Of a stretch of 64,000 nucleotides of DNA, positions 1 to 7,033 are shown piece after piece. The stretch is from Hamadaea flava (lineage in GTDB: Bacteria; Actinomycetota; Actinomycetes; Mycobacteriales; Micromonosporaceae), in NCBI RefSeq assembly GCF_024172085.1, contig NZ_JAMZDZ010000001.1, positions 2,790,001 through 2,854,000 on the forward strand. Direction: 5' to 3'. The first letter of the stretch is position 1. Every line of letters begins with the position of its first letter. The notes beneath the pieces are model-generated. The model searched no databases. It was given only the letters and a program-made list of their open reading frames with translations, and was not told the DNA's origin. The translations under genes and the position numbers were made by a program.

Positions 1-2
1 GC

Positions 3-806
3 GCGACCGGCTCGATCGGCCGCCACCTCGTGCGCCGCCTCACCAACCTGAACGTGGAGTTCACCGCACTCGTACGCGATCCCCAAGCCGCCAGCCTGGA
101 CTGCGACGTCGTGGCGGGCGACTACGACGATCCCGCCTCGATCGCCCGCGCGCTGGAGGGAGTGGACCGGCTGTTCCTCAACGGTGGTGGCGCGATCCCA
201 ACCGACGGGCCCCAACCGATGGTGCGCCAGCAGATCAACGCGATCGACGCCGCGATCGACGCTGGAGTGTCCACGGTCGTCAAGGTCTCGGTGTGGGGCG
301 CCAAGCCGGGCGGGAAGCTGGCCGAGGGCGCGCACTGGGAGATCGAACAACACCTGAAGACATCCTCTCTGTCGTGGTCGCTGCTCCAACCCAGCGGCTT
401 CATGCAGAACTTCCGTACGGGAGCCGGAACGTTCACCGATGACGGCGCACTGATCGGGCTGGCCGGCGACTGGCGGGTCTCCTACATCGACGCCTTCGAC
501 ATCGCCGCGTGCGCCGCCGAACTCCTGATCAGCCCGCATCGCGGCAACGAGACCTACGTGCTGACCGGACCGGAGGCGCTGACCCAGGCAGAGATCGCGA
601 AGAAGCTCGGCGTCAACACGCTCGACCTGACCGAACCGGAGATGACTGCGCGGCTGACCGGGCTCGGCCTGCCCGCCCCATTCGCTGCTGACGTCGTGGA
701 CCTGTGGCGCGAAGTTGCGGCCGGATCCCTCAGCGCGACGACTGACCGCGTACAACATCTGACTGGCGGGCGGCCGCGGACCTTCGACGAATTCCTCGCC
801 GCCTAG
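3..806 (+). CDS. NmrA-like NAD(P)-binding oxidoreductase, 5' end outside window
   Basis: The reading frame is open from the first bases of the window, so the N-terminus is missing. The first visible codons read ATGSIGRHLV, the end of the glycine-rich dinucleotide motif of atypical short-chain dehydrogenases of the NmrA/NAD(P)H-binding family. The rest has the family layout: VAGDYDDPAS (the step where a change of sequence is scored), KVSVWGA, then SWSLLQPSGFMQNF, a typical NmrA substrate-side motif. About 267 residues are visible, close to full family length. Such proteins are soluble NAD(P)-dependent reductases or redox sensors; the substrate cannot be told. It is followed by a strong hairpin and faces the DUF4267 gene. 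Confidence 0.85.
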   Translation, partial: ATGSIGRHLVRRLTNLNVEFTALVRDPQAASLDCDVVAGDYDDPASIARALEGVDRLFLNGGGAIPTDGPQPMVRQQINAIDAAIDAGVSTVVKVSVWGAKPGGKLAEGAHWEIEQHLKTSSLSWSLLQPSGFMQNFRTGAGTFTDDGALIGLAGDWRVSYIDAFDIAACAAELLISPHRGNETYVLTGPEALTQAEIAKKLGVNTLDLTEPEMTARLTGLGLPAPFAADVVDLWREVAAGSLSATTDRVQHLTGGRPRTFDEFLAA

Positions 807-811
807 GTCTC

Positions 812-845
812 CGCCGCCCGATCACGAAGGTCACATCGGGCGGCG
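812..845. terminator. bidirectional hairpin terminator
   Basis: A perfect 11-bp inverted repeat (812-822 pairing with 835-845, arm CGCCGCCCGAT) lies 5 bp after the stop of the NmrA-like gene and before the end of the convergent DUF4267 gene, so it can serve both. Confidence 0.7.
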
Positions 846-872
846 ATGAGCGCGGGGCCGACGCCCCATCCG

Positions 873-1310
873 TCAGCTCGGCCGGCCGACCGCAGCGAGC
901 TGCGGGGCAGGCGTTCCCGATACGGCCGCGCGGGTCTCGCGCATGAGCGACAGGCCGGTGACCACCATCAGTGTCGCGGTCAGGCAGTGGACGCCGAGCG
1001 CGGTGGCCAGGGAGCCGTGGTGGGCCAGCACGTTGACCATGTCGCCGTACGCGGCGAGCGCCTCCACCAGCAGCACCCAGGCCAGCGCGCGGCGGTGGCC
1101 GGTCAGCAGCAGGACGCCCAGGACCAGGGCCAGGACGACGTCGCGGATTCCCTTGGTGATCAGGAACCCGCCGCCGTCGCCGGACGGCCAGTTCGGCAGG
1201 CCGTAGCCCGGCGCCGGCGTCTGCGGGTTCAGGATGTACTCCGTCCCGAACCAGAGGATGAAGAGGATGAACGCGGCGGCCAGGATGGTGTTGATCTTCT
1301 TCAGTGACAT
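873..1310 (-). CDS. DUF4267 family small membrane protein
   Basis: A 145-residue integral membrane protein with about four hydrophobic segments. It matches the DUF4267 pattern: N-terminal MSLKKINT, then GLPNWPSGDGGGFLITKG, a second helix ending LLTGHRRALAW, and GDMVNVLAHHGSLATA. The family function is unknown. The start chosen is the ATG at 1310 because AAGGAG lies just upstream; the frame stays open further but without a site. It is the second gene of a leftward pair with the DUF1772 gene (41-bp gap) and both are divergent from a TetR regulator, so they are probably repressed by it. Confidence 0.85.
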   Translation of the reverse strand: MSLKKINTILAAAFILFILWFGTEYILNPQTPAPGYGLPNWPSGDGGGFLITKGIRDVVLALVLGVLLLTGHRRALAWVLLVEALAAYGDMVNVLAHHGSLATALGVHCLTATLMVVTGLSLMRETRAAVSGTPAPQLAAVGRPS

Positions 1311-1351
1311 TGCGCTTCTCCTTGTGGGATCTTCGTCGGGCTGCGGTGGTC

Positions 1352-1798
1352 TCAGGCGAGGGCGACGACCAGCAGGGTGAAGGCGGCGATGAGGACCGCG
1401 ACGCGGACGTAGTGGTAGCGGTCCCACTGGCGCAGCTGCTGCTTCCAGTCGGCGGGCCGGTTTTCGGGGGTCCACGTCTTATTCCGGTTGTTGATCGGGA
1501 CGAGCAGCAGGATCGACATGACCACGCTGACCACCAGCAGGCATGCGGCGGTGATGACGAGTCCGGCGCCGTGGTGCTGCCATCCGGCGACCGCCCAGAT
1601 GGTGCTGAGGACGACGGAGCCGATGTACCAGAACGGCATCACGGCGCCGAGCATCCGGCCGCCATGGGCGTGGCCGAGCTGACCACTGTCCTCGGGAAGT
1701 GCGTTCAGGATCCGGTTCATGATGACGGCGACGGAGAACTCCACCCCCACCAGCAGTCCGACGATCACGACGGTGACGACCTCAAGTGCGTTGAGCAC
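1352..1798 (-). CDS. DUF1772 family membrane protein
   Basis: A 148-residue protein with four predicted membrane helices. It shows the DUF1772 (anthrone-oxygenase-like) features: a first helix with GLLVGVEFSVAVIMNRILNA, the FWYIGSVVLS segment and the polar LVPINNRNKTW loop before the last helices. Members are small membrane proteins often under TetR control; a few distant relatives act as anthrone oxygenases in polyketide pathways, but no such cluster is present here. It is the promoter-proximal gene of the leftward pair that faces the TetR gene across two palindromic operators. Confidence 0.85.
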   Translation of the reverse strand: MLNALEVVTVVIVGLLVGVEFSVAVIMNRILNALPEDSGQLGHAHGGRMLGAVMPFWYIGSVVLSTIWAVAGWQHHGAGLVITAACLLVVSVVMSILLLVPINNRNKTWTPENRPADWKQQLRQWDRYHYVRVAVLIAAFTLLVVALA

Positions 1799-1817
1799 GA
1801 CTGTTCCTCCAGAAGAT

Positions 1818-1881
1818 CTAGCATTGCTAGCAGGCGAGGCAACGCTAGCAGTGTCGTTGCTTGCTTGTCTAGCAGTGCTAG
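1818..1881. promoter_or_regulatory. paired palindromic operators for the divergent TetR regulator
   Basis: Two nearly identical perfect palindromes sit in the 92-bp gap: CTAGCATTGCTAG at 1818-1830 and CTAGCAGTGCTAG at 1869-1881, both CTAGCA-N-TGCTAG. A third half-site, GCTAGCAGTG, lies between them at 1844-1853. The right site ends 9 bp before the TetR ATG, and the left one 19 bp before the DUF1772 start. This is the expected layout for autoregulation and repression of the divergent pair. Confidence 0.8.
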
Positions 1882-1890
1882 GATTCCGTC

Positions 1891-2469
1891 ATGTCGGTAA
1901 AGGAACGCAAGCAGCGAGAGCAGGCGGATCGCGAGCGCCTCATCGTGGCGACCGCTCGCGAACTCGCTGAGCAGCAGGGTTGGGACGCGGTCACCACCCG
2001 CCGGCTCGCCGAGCGCATCGAGTACAGCCAGCCCGTCCTCTACAGCCACTTCCGCGGCAAGCGGGAGATCATCGGCGCCGTCGCCCTGGAGGGGGCTACG
2101 GAGATGGCCGCAGCGGTGCGGGCCGCGACCTCCGCCGAGGACGACCCCCGCGCCCGGGTCGCCGCCCTGGCCCGCGCCTACCTCGACTTCGCCGCGCGCA
2201 ATCCGGCGGTCTACGACGCCCTTTTCCAGCTCGACGGCGGTCTGGCGTACGCGCAGGAGGACACCCCTGCGCCGCTCAAGGACGCCTTCGCGGCGCTGAT
2301 GGAGAGCCTGGGCGAAGTCGCCGGGGACGGCGTCGACCCGGGGTTGTTCACCGAGGTGTTCTGGGCGTCCTTGCACGGCCTGGCGACCCTGACCCGCGCG
2401 GGCCGGCTGCTACCCGAGTACGCCGAGCGCAGGGTGCAGTTGCTCGTGGACCGGCTCCCCGTCACCTGA
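1891..2469 (+). CDS. TetR/AcrR family transcriptional regulator
   Basis: A 192-residue regulator. The N-terminal helix-turn-helix is clear at about residues 15-60 (IVATARELAEQQGWDAVTTR, then RIEYSQPVLYSHFRGKREI). The C-terminal half carries a TetR_C/WHG-type ligand domain with ALARAYLDFAARNPAVYDALF. It is divergent from the DUF1772-DUF4267 pair and the two CTAGCA palindromes between them are its probable targets. There is no good ribosome binding site before the ATG; the right operator occupies that position, so translation may start on a very short leader. Confidence 0.93.
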   Translation: MSVKERKQREQADRERLIVATARELAEQQGWDAVTTRRLAERIEYSQPVLYSHFRGKREIIGAVALEGATEMAAAVRAATSAEDDPRARVAALARAYLDFAARNPAVYDALFQLDGGLAYAQEDTPAPLKDAFAALMESLGEVAGDGVDPGLFTEVFWASLHGLATLTRAGRLLPEYAERRVQLLVDRLPVT

Positions 2470-2496
2470 CGCACCGGCCCGGCGGGTACGCGACCG

Positions 2497-3246
2497 TCAG
2501 GCGGCCGCCTCTTCGACCTCCAGCAGGCTGGTCTCGTGCCGCTCAGCCTCGTACGCCGCCTTGCCCCCACGAAGCCCGAACAGCCGCTTGGAGACGAGGA
2601 TGTAGACGACGGCCGCGATGTTGATGACGAGCGCCCCGATCCGCACCCAGGTCACGCGTTCGGTCAGTTCGTAGATCTCGATCGGGATGAACAGCGACGT
2701 CGCGACGACCGCGAAGTATTCGCCCCATCGCTTGAGCAGCCACAGTCCGGTGCCTTCGATCAGTTGCAGGGCACCGTAGAGGATCAGACCGAGGGCGATC
2801 CAGAGCAGCCAGTTCGACTGCGCCTCGATGACCGTCCGCAAAGTGTGCACAATGGACGAATCTTCGAGGTTGTAGTTGATTTTCTGGGCGATCGGTTCCA
2901 GCAGCGGCAGATCCTCGTGGAAGGCGCGCTGCACCGCGTCCTGATGGCTACGGAACCGGAACACCCCGTACGCAGCCAGCAAAACCGCCAATCCCTTGGC
3001 GAACCGTTCAACGGCGAGTAGTCGCAGGATTACGGTGTCGCGCAGTGCCCGGCCCCGCAGCACGATGGGAGCGTCGCTCGCCGGGCCTTCGGCCTTCGGC
3101 TCGCCGACCACGAAATCGCCGCAGCGCAGACACCGCCAGGCACGCCCGATCGGGGTCTCGGCGTGCAGCCGTTCACGCAGCTCAGGCTCGGTCGGGGCGT
3201 ACGTCTCGTGCCCCCGGCGACCACACGATCGCAGGTTCCAGTCCAC
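2497..3246 (-). CDS. DUF2127 family membrane protein with N-terminal Cys/His motif
   Basis: A 249-residue protein. The N-terminal 60 residues are soluble and carry a zinc-ribbon-like set: SCGRRGHET followed by CLRCGDFV. After them come about four hydrophobic helices (LAVLLAAYGVFRF, LLWIALGLILYGALQLIEG, YFAVVATSLFIPIEIYEL, ALVINIAAVVYILVSKRLFG), which match DUF2127. The start used is the GTG at 3246, giving VDWNLRSCGRRG, the usual N-terminus of actinobacterial members; the frame is open further upstream but that part is not protein-like. The function is unknown. It is divergent from the next gene. Confidence 0.82.
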   Translation of the reverse strand: MDWNLRSCGRRGHETYAPTEPELRERLHAETPIGRAWRCLRCGDFVVGEPKAEGPASDAPIVLRGRALRDTVILRLLAVERFAKGLAVLLAAYGVFRFRSHQDAVQRAFHEDLPLLEPIAQKINYNLEDSSIVHTLRTVIEAQSNWLLWIALGLILYGALQLIEGTGLWLLKRWGEYFAVVATSLFIPIEIYELTERVTWVRIGALVINIAAVVYILVSKRLFGLRGGKAAYEAERHETSLLEVEEAAA

Positions 3247-3374
3247 GGGCCGAAAGGTATCGCACCGGCACCACCGAGGTGCGCTCGCTCGTTGAAACCG
3301 GCAGAATGCCTGACGTTGTGTCGGCCCCCGCCGACGTAACGGCAAGTGTCGGTGCCCCTTGGGAGGATCATCCC

Positions 3375-4766
3375 GTGACCGAGACCCCCGACCGCTACTC
3401 GGATCGGAACGCCCCGCAACCCGCGGGTGGCGTCTCCGCCATCCGGGCCGCTCGTCAATGGCCCGTGTTCAAACCCGACAAGCGCAGCAACTTCTGGATC
3501 AACACGCTGCTGACGGTGGTGGCCATCGCCGCCTCCTACGGCGCCGCCCTCGGCCAGGCCGGTTTCGCCGAGCTGTATCTCGGCATGCACGGCCCCGAGC
3601 GGTACGTGGTCTTCCTCATCATCGAGGCGACCGCGGTGGCGTTGATGCTGTTGGCGAACCAGACCGCGCTGGCCGGTGACTCCGCAGGCGGCCTTTGGAC
3701 GCTCGTGTGGATCGTCACCGCGGGTGCGGTCACGATGCAGGTCGTCCACGCCAACGCGATCGGCCAACCCGAGGCCGCGATGGTCTACGCGACCGCCTCC
3801 GTGCTGACGGTGGTGCTGTGGCGTGCCAAGACCCGCCGTTCGCTGCGGGACCGGCTACGCGCCGCGGGCATGATCGAGGACCCGTTGCCGCGCTACCGGC
3901 CGGTTCGCTGGGTGTTGCGCCCGCGCGAAACCTTCCGCGCCTGGTACCTCGCCCTCGGCGAAGGCGTCTCCGACCCGGCCACCGCCATGGACATGGCCCG
4001 CGCCGACCGGCTCTACCACCGTTCGGCCAAGACGGCCCGCGAGGCGCTCACCCGCGCCCGCCGCGCCCGCCAGCCGCTGCCCGACCTCACCGACCAGCAG
4101 CACGTGGTGCCGCCGTGGCGGGTCACTCACCCCGACGCGCGGCGCTTCGGCGTACTGCCCTGGCACCAGCACACCCCGGCCCAGCTCGCCGCGGCCAAGG
4201 AAACCGCGCCCGTCCAGGCCACGCCGCTTCCGCCAGCCCAAGTTGTACGCCCACAGCCGCCCGTGCAACGCCCGGCCCAGCCGATCGAGCAGCGCCCGCC
4301 GTCGGACCGCGACGAGCCGCTGCTGCCCGCGCCGATGCCGTCGTTCTCCGCGCCGGACGTGTTCGAACCACCGATCTCCGTCCCGCCGCCCTTCTCGGCT
4401 CCACCGCAGCCGGAGCGACCGGTGTCGGCGGTGCCGGCCGAACTGTTCCGCGAACTTCGCGAGCAGATGTCGTCGCCCCGCGAGATCCGTGAGCAGACGT
4501 CCCCGCCCCGCGAGATCCGGGACCAGATTCCGTCGCCGCTGGCGGCCGCCACCGCGCGTACGCAGGGCCCGTTGCGGCAGGCGGTGTTCACCGCGCTCGA
4601 CCGGATCATCACCGACTCCGACGAGGGCTTGATGCGCGGCGAGATCATCGGCGCGCTGGTCGACCAGTTCCCCGACGACGACCCTGAGCAGCTCGAACGC
4701 TTCTTCGACCAGTACACCGAAGAAGCCTCGATGGGCCGACGACCCCGCCGAGCCGCAGTCGGCTGA
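3375..4766 (+). CDS. DUF2637-like membrane protein with Pro-rich linker and C-terminal helical domain
   Basis: A 463-residue protein. Residues about 35-150 hold four hydrophobic helices in the arrangement of DUF2637/SpdB-like proteins (NFWINTLLTVVAIAASYGAA, YVVFLIIEATAVALMLLANQ). A basic stretch LWRAKTRRSLRDRLRAAGM follows. After a region rich in Pro, Gln and Glu come three imperfect copies of a short unit (EQMSSPREIR, EQTSPPREIR, DQIPSPLA). A 70-residue helical tail ends the protein. The GTG at 3375 is preferred because GGGAGGA lies 8 bp upstream. Relatives occur in conjugative plasmids and in chromosomes; no transfer genes are seen here. The role is not known. Confidence 0.7.
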   Translation: MTETPDRYSDRNAPQPAGGVSAIRAARQWPVFKPDKRSNFWINTLLTVVAIAASYGAALGQAGFAELYLGMHGPERYVVFLIIEATAVALMLLANQTALAGDSAGGLWTLVWIVTAGAVTMQVVHANAIGQPEAAMVYATASVLTVVLWRAKTRRSLRDRLRAAGMIEDPLPRYRPVRWVLRPRETFRAWYLALGEGVSDPATAMDMARADRLYHRSAKTAREALTRARRARQPLPDLTDQQHVVPPWRVTHPDARRFGVLPWHQHTPAQLAAAKETAPVQATPLPPAQVVRPQPPVQRPAQPIEQRPPSDRDEPLLPAPMPSFSAPDVFEPPISVPPPFSAPPQPERPVSAVPAELFRELREQMSSPREIREQTSPPREIRDQIPSPLAAATARTQGPLRQAVFTALDRIITDSDEGLMRGEIIGALVDQFPDDDPEQLERFFDQYTEEASMGRRPRRAAVG

Positions 4767-4774
4767 CCTGACGG

Positions 4775-5032
4775 CTACCGGATGCCGGGTGGCGTATCCA
4801 ACGGGAACGCCACCTCGGTGTCCGCGTCCGGCGAGTGAGCGACAGCAGCCTCCGCCATCCGCTTCTCCACCCCCGCATCCGGGTACGCCGCATCCACCGG
4901 CTCAGCGAACCAACCGCACCGGCAGACGACGCTGTAGTAGCCGAGCTGCTGCCTTCGGTCGAGGACGTAGATCACGCCGGCGTCGTGTTCGGGCCTGGCG
5001 GACATGCCGAAGATGCGACTGAGGATGCTCAC
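4775..5032 (-). CDS. small conserved-looking hypothetical protein
   Basis: An 85-residue soluble protein, convergent with the previous gene with an 8-bp gap. The start chosen is the GTG at 5032 (VSILSRIFGMSA); a longer frame exists but its extra part is low-complexity Arg/Gly/Pro and looks non-coding. The core YVLDRRQQLGYYSVVCRC followed by GWFAEP and a helix GVEKRMAEAAVAH has an amphipathic, folded look, with two close cysteines. I do not recognise the family, although the sequence has the feel of a short protein conserved among actinomycetes. Confidence 0.6.
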   Translation of the reverse strand: MSILSRIFGMSARPEHDAGVIYVLDRRQQLGYYSVVCRCGWFAEPVDAAYPDAGVEKRMAEAAVAHSPDADTEVAFPLDTPPGIR

Positions 5033-5220
5033 GGCGCGTGAGCGTACTGTCGCCCCGCAACCGGGCACCTTGCGCTGCGTCCCGTCCCGTCCGACCCCGC
5101 GCCCGCTCTCCGGGTCCACATTGCTCGCACGCTTCCCTCGCTCTCCTGGCCCGACCCGCTCTCCGGGCCCTCTTCCGCGCCGTTGTCCGCGGCTGCTTTC
5201 TGGTCCGCTCTCGTCGCTCA

Positions 5221-5329
5221 CAAGATCGTCGGCGGCCGACGACAATGGGGCTATTTCAGGACTTCACGTCGGCAGCCGACGATCTTGGACGCCCAAACCG
5301 CCAAGAACGTCGGCTCCCGACGATCTTGG
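5221..5329. repeat. three clustered copies of a palindromic unit
   Basis: Three GTCGG/CCGAC palindromes occur within 110 bp. Copy C is the most complete (5301-5313 pairing with 5317-5329, one mismatch, arm CCAAGAACGTCGG). Copy A has 8-bp perfect arms (5226-5233 and 5235-5242) and is preceded by CAAGA. Copy B has 7-bp perfect arms (5267-5273 and 5275-5281) and is followed by ATCTTGG. They share the half-unit CCGACGATCTTGG. The rest of 5033-5530 is gene-free, low-complexity G+C-rich DNA. Confidence 0.75.
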
Positions 5330-5530
5330 CGACACGACGGCGCGACACCGAGCGCCATACCGGCGTCGCGACACTGGCGGCCGAGAACGACCAATCGCCC
5401 ATGGACGCCGGGCCCGCTCAGGGTGCTAGGCCCCTGCAGCGACCGAGACCCCCAAGGCGCGAGTCACCAGCGCGCGAGACCCCCCAGCCCCCGGACCTTC
5501 CCAGCGCACGAGACCTCGCCAGCGCGCAGA

Positions 5531-5618
5531 GTTGATCAGGGAGTCGCGGAGTTGATCAGGGTCCCAGGCACACGACACGCCGGTTGATCATGGCGTTAAG
5601 TTCATGATCAACGGGACA
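5531..5618 (-). repeat. 88-bp TGATCA-rich repeat, copy 1
   Basis: This segment is the reverse complement of 10604-10691, with no gaps and 79 of 88 positions identical by hand alignment. It has four TGATCA sites. One end is a perfect 10-bp inverted repeat (GTTGATCATG and CATGATCAAC around a 10-bp centre). It lies in the gap before the RlpA-like gene. Confidence 0.85.
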
Positions 5619-5773
5619 AAGCGGCGGGTGGGAGGAGCGAGGGGTCGCTCGGGAGGGGGACGGAGGAAGACATGAAGATCGTTCAGCGGACGCAAAGTGC
5701 GATATCGCGACGGTCGTCGTCGATACTGTCTGGCGGACCGAGGATCGTTCCCCGACGAGGAAGGGTTGACTCC

Positions 5774-6370
5774 GTGGCCGGCAGACATGCCGCAGGAAAG
5801 ACCACCCCCAAGGATCACGAATCCCGCACAACGCAGTCGCAGTACTTGGCCCGGCACGCGTTGAACCGCCGCCGTCGCCAGCTCGTGGTTCCCCTCGCCA
5901 CCGCCACCGCCCTCACGGTGGCCGCCATCGGCGCTGCCGGTCTCGCTCAGGCGAACGGGCCGGCGAAGAATCCGGAGACGCCGTCGAAGGCCGAGAACGC
6001 CGAGACTCCCCTGCACGAGACCGAGGTCGCGTCGCGGTCGGAGAGCCGGCCGACCCCCAAGCCGTCGCCCACGAAGAAGAAGCCGAAGGTCTCCGGCACG
6101 TGCGGCGCGAGCTTCTACGACGTCGGTCAGGGTACGGCCAGCGGCGAGCGCTTCGATCCGTCGCAGTTGACCGCAGCACACAAGACGTGGAAGTTCGGCA
6201 CTCGCGTACGCGTGACCAACCCGCGCAATGGCAGGTCTGTCGTCGTACGCATCAACGACCGGGGTCCGTACATCGACGGGCGCTGCATCGACTTGTCGCG
6301 GGCGGCGTTCGCCTCGATCGAGAACCCGGGCCGGGGTGTCATGACGGTCCGCTACGAGGTCATCGCGTAG
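5774..6370 (+). CDS. secreted RlpA-like double-psi beta-barrel protein
   Basis: A 198-residue protein. A basic N-terminus (LNRRRRQL) leads into a hydrophobic signal/anchor segment VAAIGAAGLAQA. A Pro/Thr/Ser/Lys linker is followed by a C-terminal double-psi beta-barrel domain of about 80 residues. That domain has RlpA hallmarks: TASGERFDPSQLTAAH, FGTRVRVTN, and VVRINDRGPY with the catalytic-type Asp, then RCIDLSRAAF. RlpA-type proteins are wall-associated and some cleave glycan strands. The GTG at 5774 with GAGGAAGGG upstream is preferred; an ATG at 5672 with its own GGAGG would add 34 residues that do not look like protein. The two cysteines in the barrel could pair. Confidence 0.85.
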   Translation: MAGRHAAGKTTPKDHESRTTQSQYLARHALNRRRRQLVVPLATATALTVAAIGAAGLAQANGPAKNPETPSKAENAETPLHETEVASRSESRPTPKPSPTKKKPKVSGTCGASFYDVGQGTASGERFDPSQLTAAHKTWKFGTRVRVTNPRNGRSVVVRINDRGPYIDGRCIDLSRAAFASIENPGRGVMTVRYEVIA

Positions 6371-6434
6371 AGCCGAGACCTAAGCAGGAACCACGGAAGC
6401 GGGTGACCAGCGAAGGTCGCCCGCTTTCGGCGTA

Positions 6435-6950
6435 TCAGCTGGATTTTCGGCGGGGCGACATGGCCCGCAGCCGCTCGATGGCCTCGCCGAGCAGGGCCGT
6501 GTTCTTGCGCACGAACTCGAGGATGAGCTGGGTCTCCTCGGGTGAGTGGCTGCCGAGCAGGCGCGTACGCGCGAGCGTGAGCGGGATGAACAGCGGCGAG
6601 ATCTCGGTCAACCCACGCTCCATGTTGATCGTGACGGTGACTCGGCGGCGGTCGTGCGGATCGCGCTCGCGCAGGATGTGCCCCTCGGCCTCGAGTTTGT
6701 CGAGGATCGCGGTGGTGGAGGCGGTCGTGAGGCCGATGCCGGCGGCGACCTGACCGGCGGTGAGCGGGCCGTCGAGGGCGATCAGGTTGAGGCAGTTCAG
6801 CTGGGTCGCGTTGAGGCCGACGACTTCCGCGGCGGCTTGACCGAGCGCCATCGACATGACCGCCTGACGGCGCATGAGCTGCTCGAACTCAGCCTCCTCC
6901 GCCGAGACGCCGGGTACGGCGGACCGAATCTGACGGTCGGCGCTTGACAT
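6435..6950 (-). CDS. MarR family transcriptional regulator
   Basis: A 171-residue winged-helix regulator. The DNA-binding part is at about residues 45-115: LTAGQVAAGIGLTTASTTAI, then LDKLEAEGHILRERDPHDRR, the wing motif of MarR proteins. N- and C-terminal helices would form the dimer interface. The ATG at 6950 is preceded by CGGAGGTC. It is divergent from a DHA2 drug transporter with an A+T-rich gap full of TAGAA motifs, the usual layout of a MarR repressor and its efflux target. Confidence 0.93.
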   Translation of the reverse strand: MSSADRQIRSAVPGVSAEEAEFEQLMRRQAVMSMALGQAAAEVVGLNATQLNCLNLIALDGPLTAGQVAAGIGLTTASTTAILDKLEAEGHILRERDPHDRRRVTVTINMERGLTEISPLFIPLTLARTRLLGSHSPEETQLILEFVRKNTALLGEAIERLRAMSPRRKSS

Positions 6951-6970
6951 GTGACCTCCGCTGCCGCATT

Positions 6971-7020
6971 CTCTAGAAAATCTAATCTTTAGAAATCCTA
7001 GCTTCTAACTTTACTAGAAG
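6971..7020. promoter_or_regulatory. MarR operator/promoter region between divergent genes
   Basis: The gap is strikingly A+T-rich for this DNA and holds repeated CTAG/TAGAA words. A perfect inverted repeat is CTTCTA-ACTTTAC-TAGAAG at 7002-7020. Another, CTAATCTTTAG, is at 6983-6993. The first lies 13 bp before the MFS start, so binding there would block the transporter promoter. Confidence 0.6.
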
Positions 7021-7033
7021 GGCAAGATTCCTA

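Noticed and set aside
5640-5773. A c-di-AMP (ydaO-type) riboswitch before the RlpA-like gene, common for wall hydrolases in actinomycetes
   Set aside because: The expected conserved blocks are not visible in the leader.
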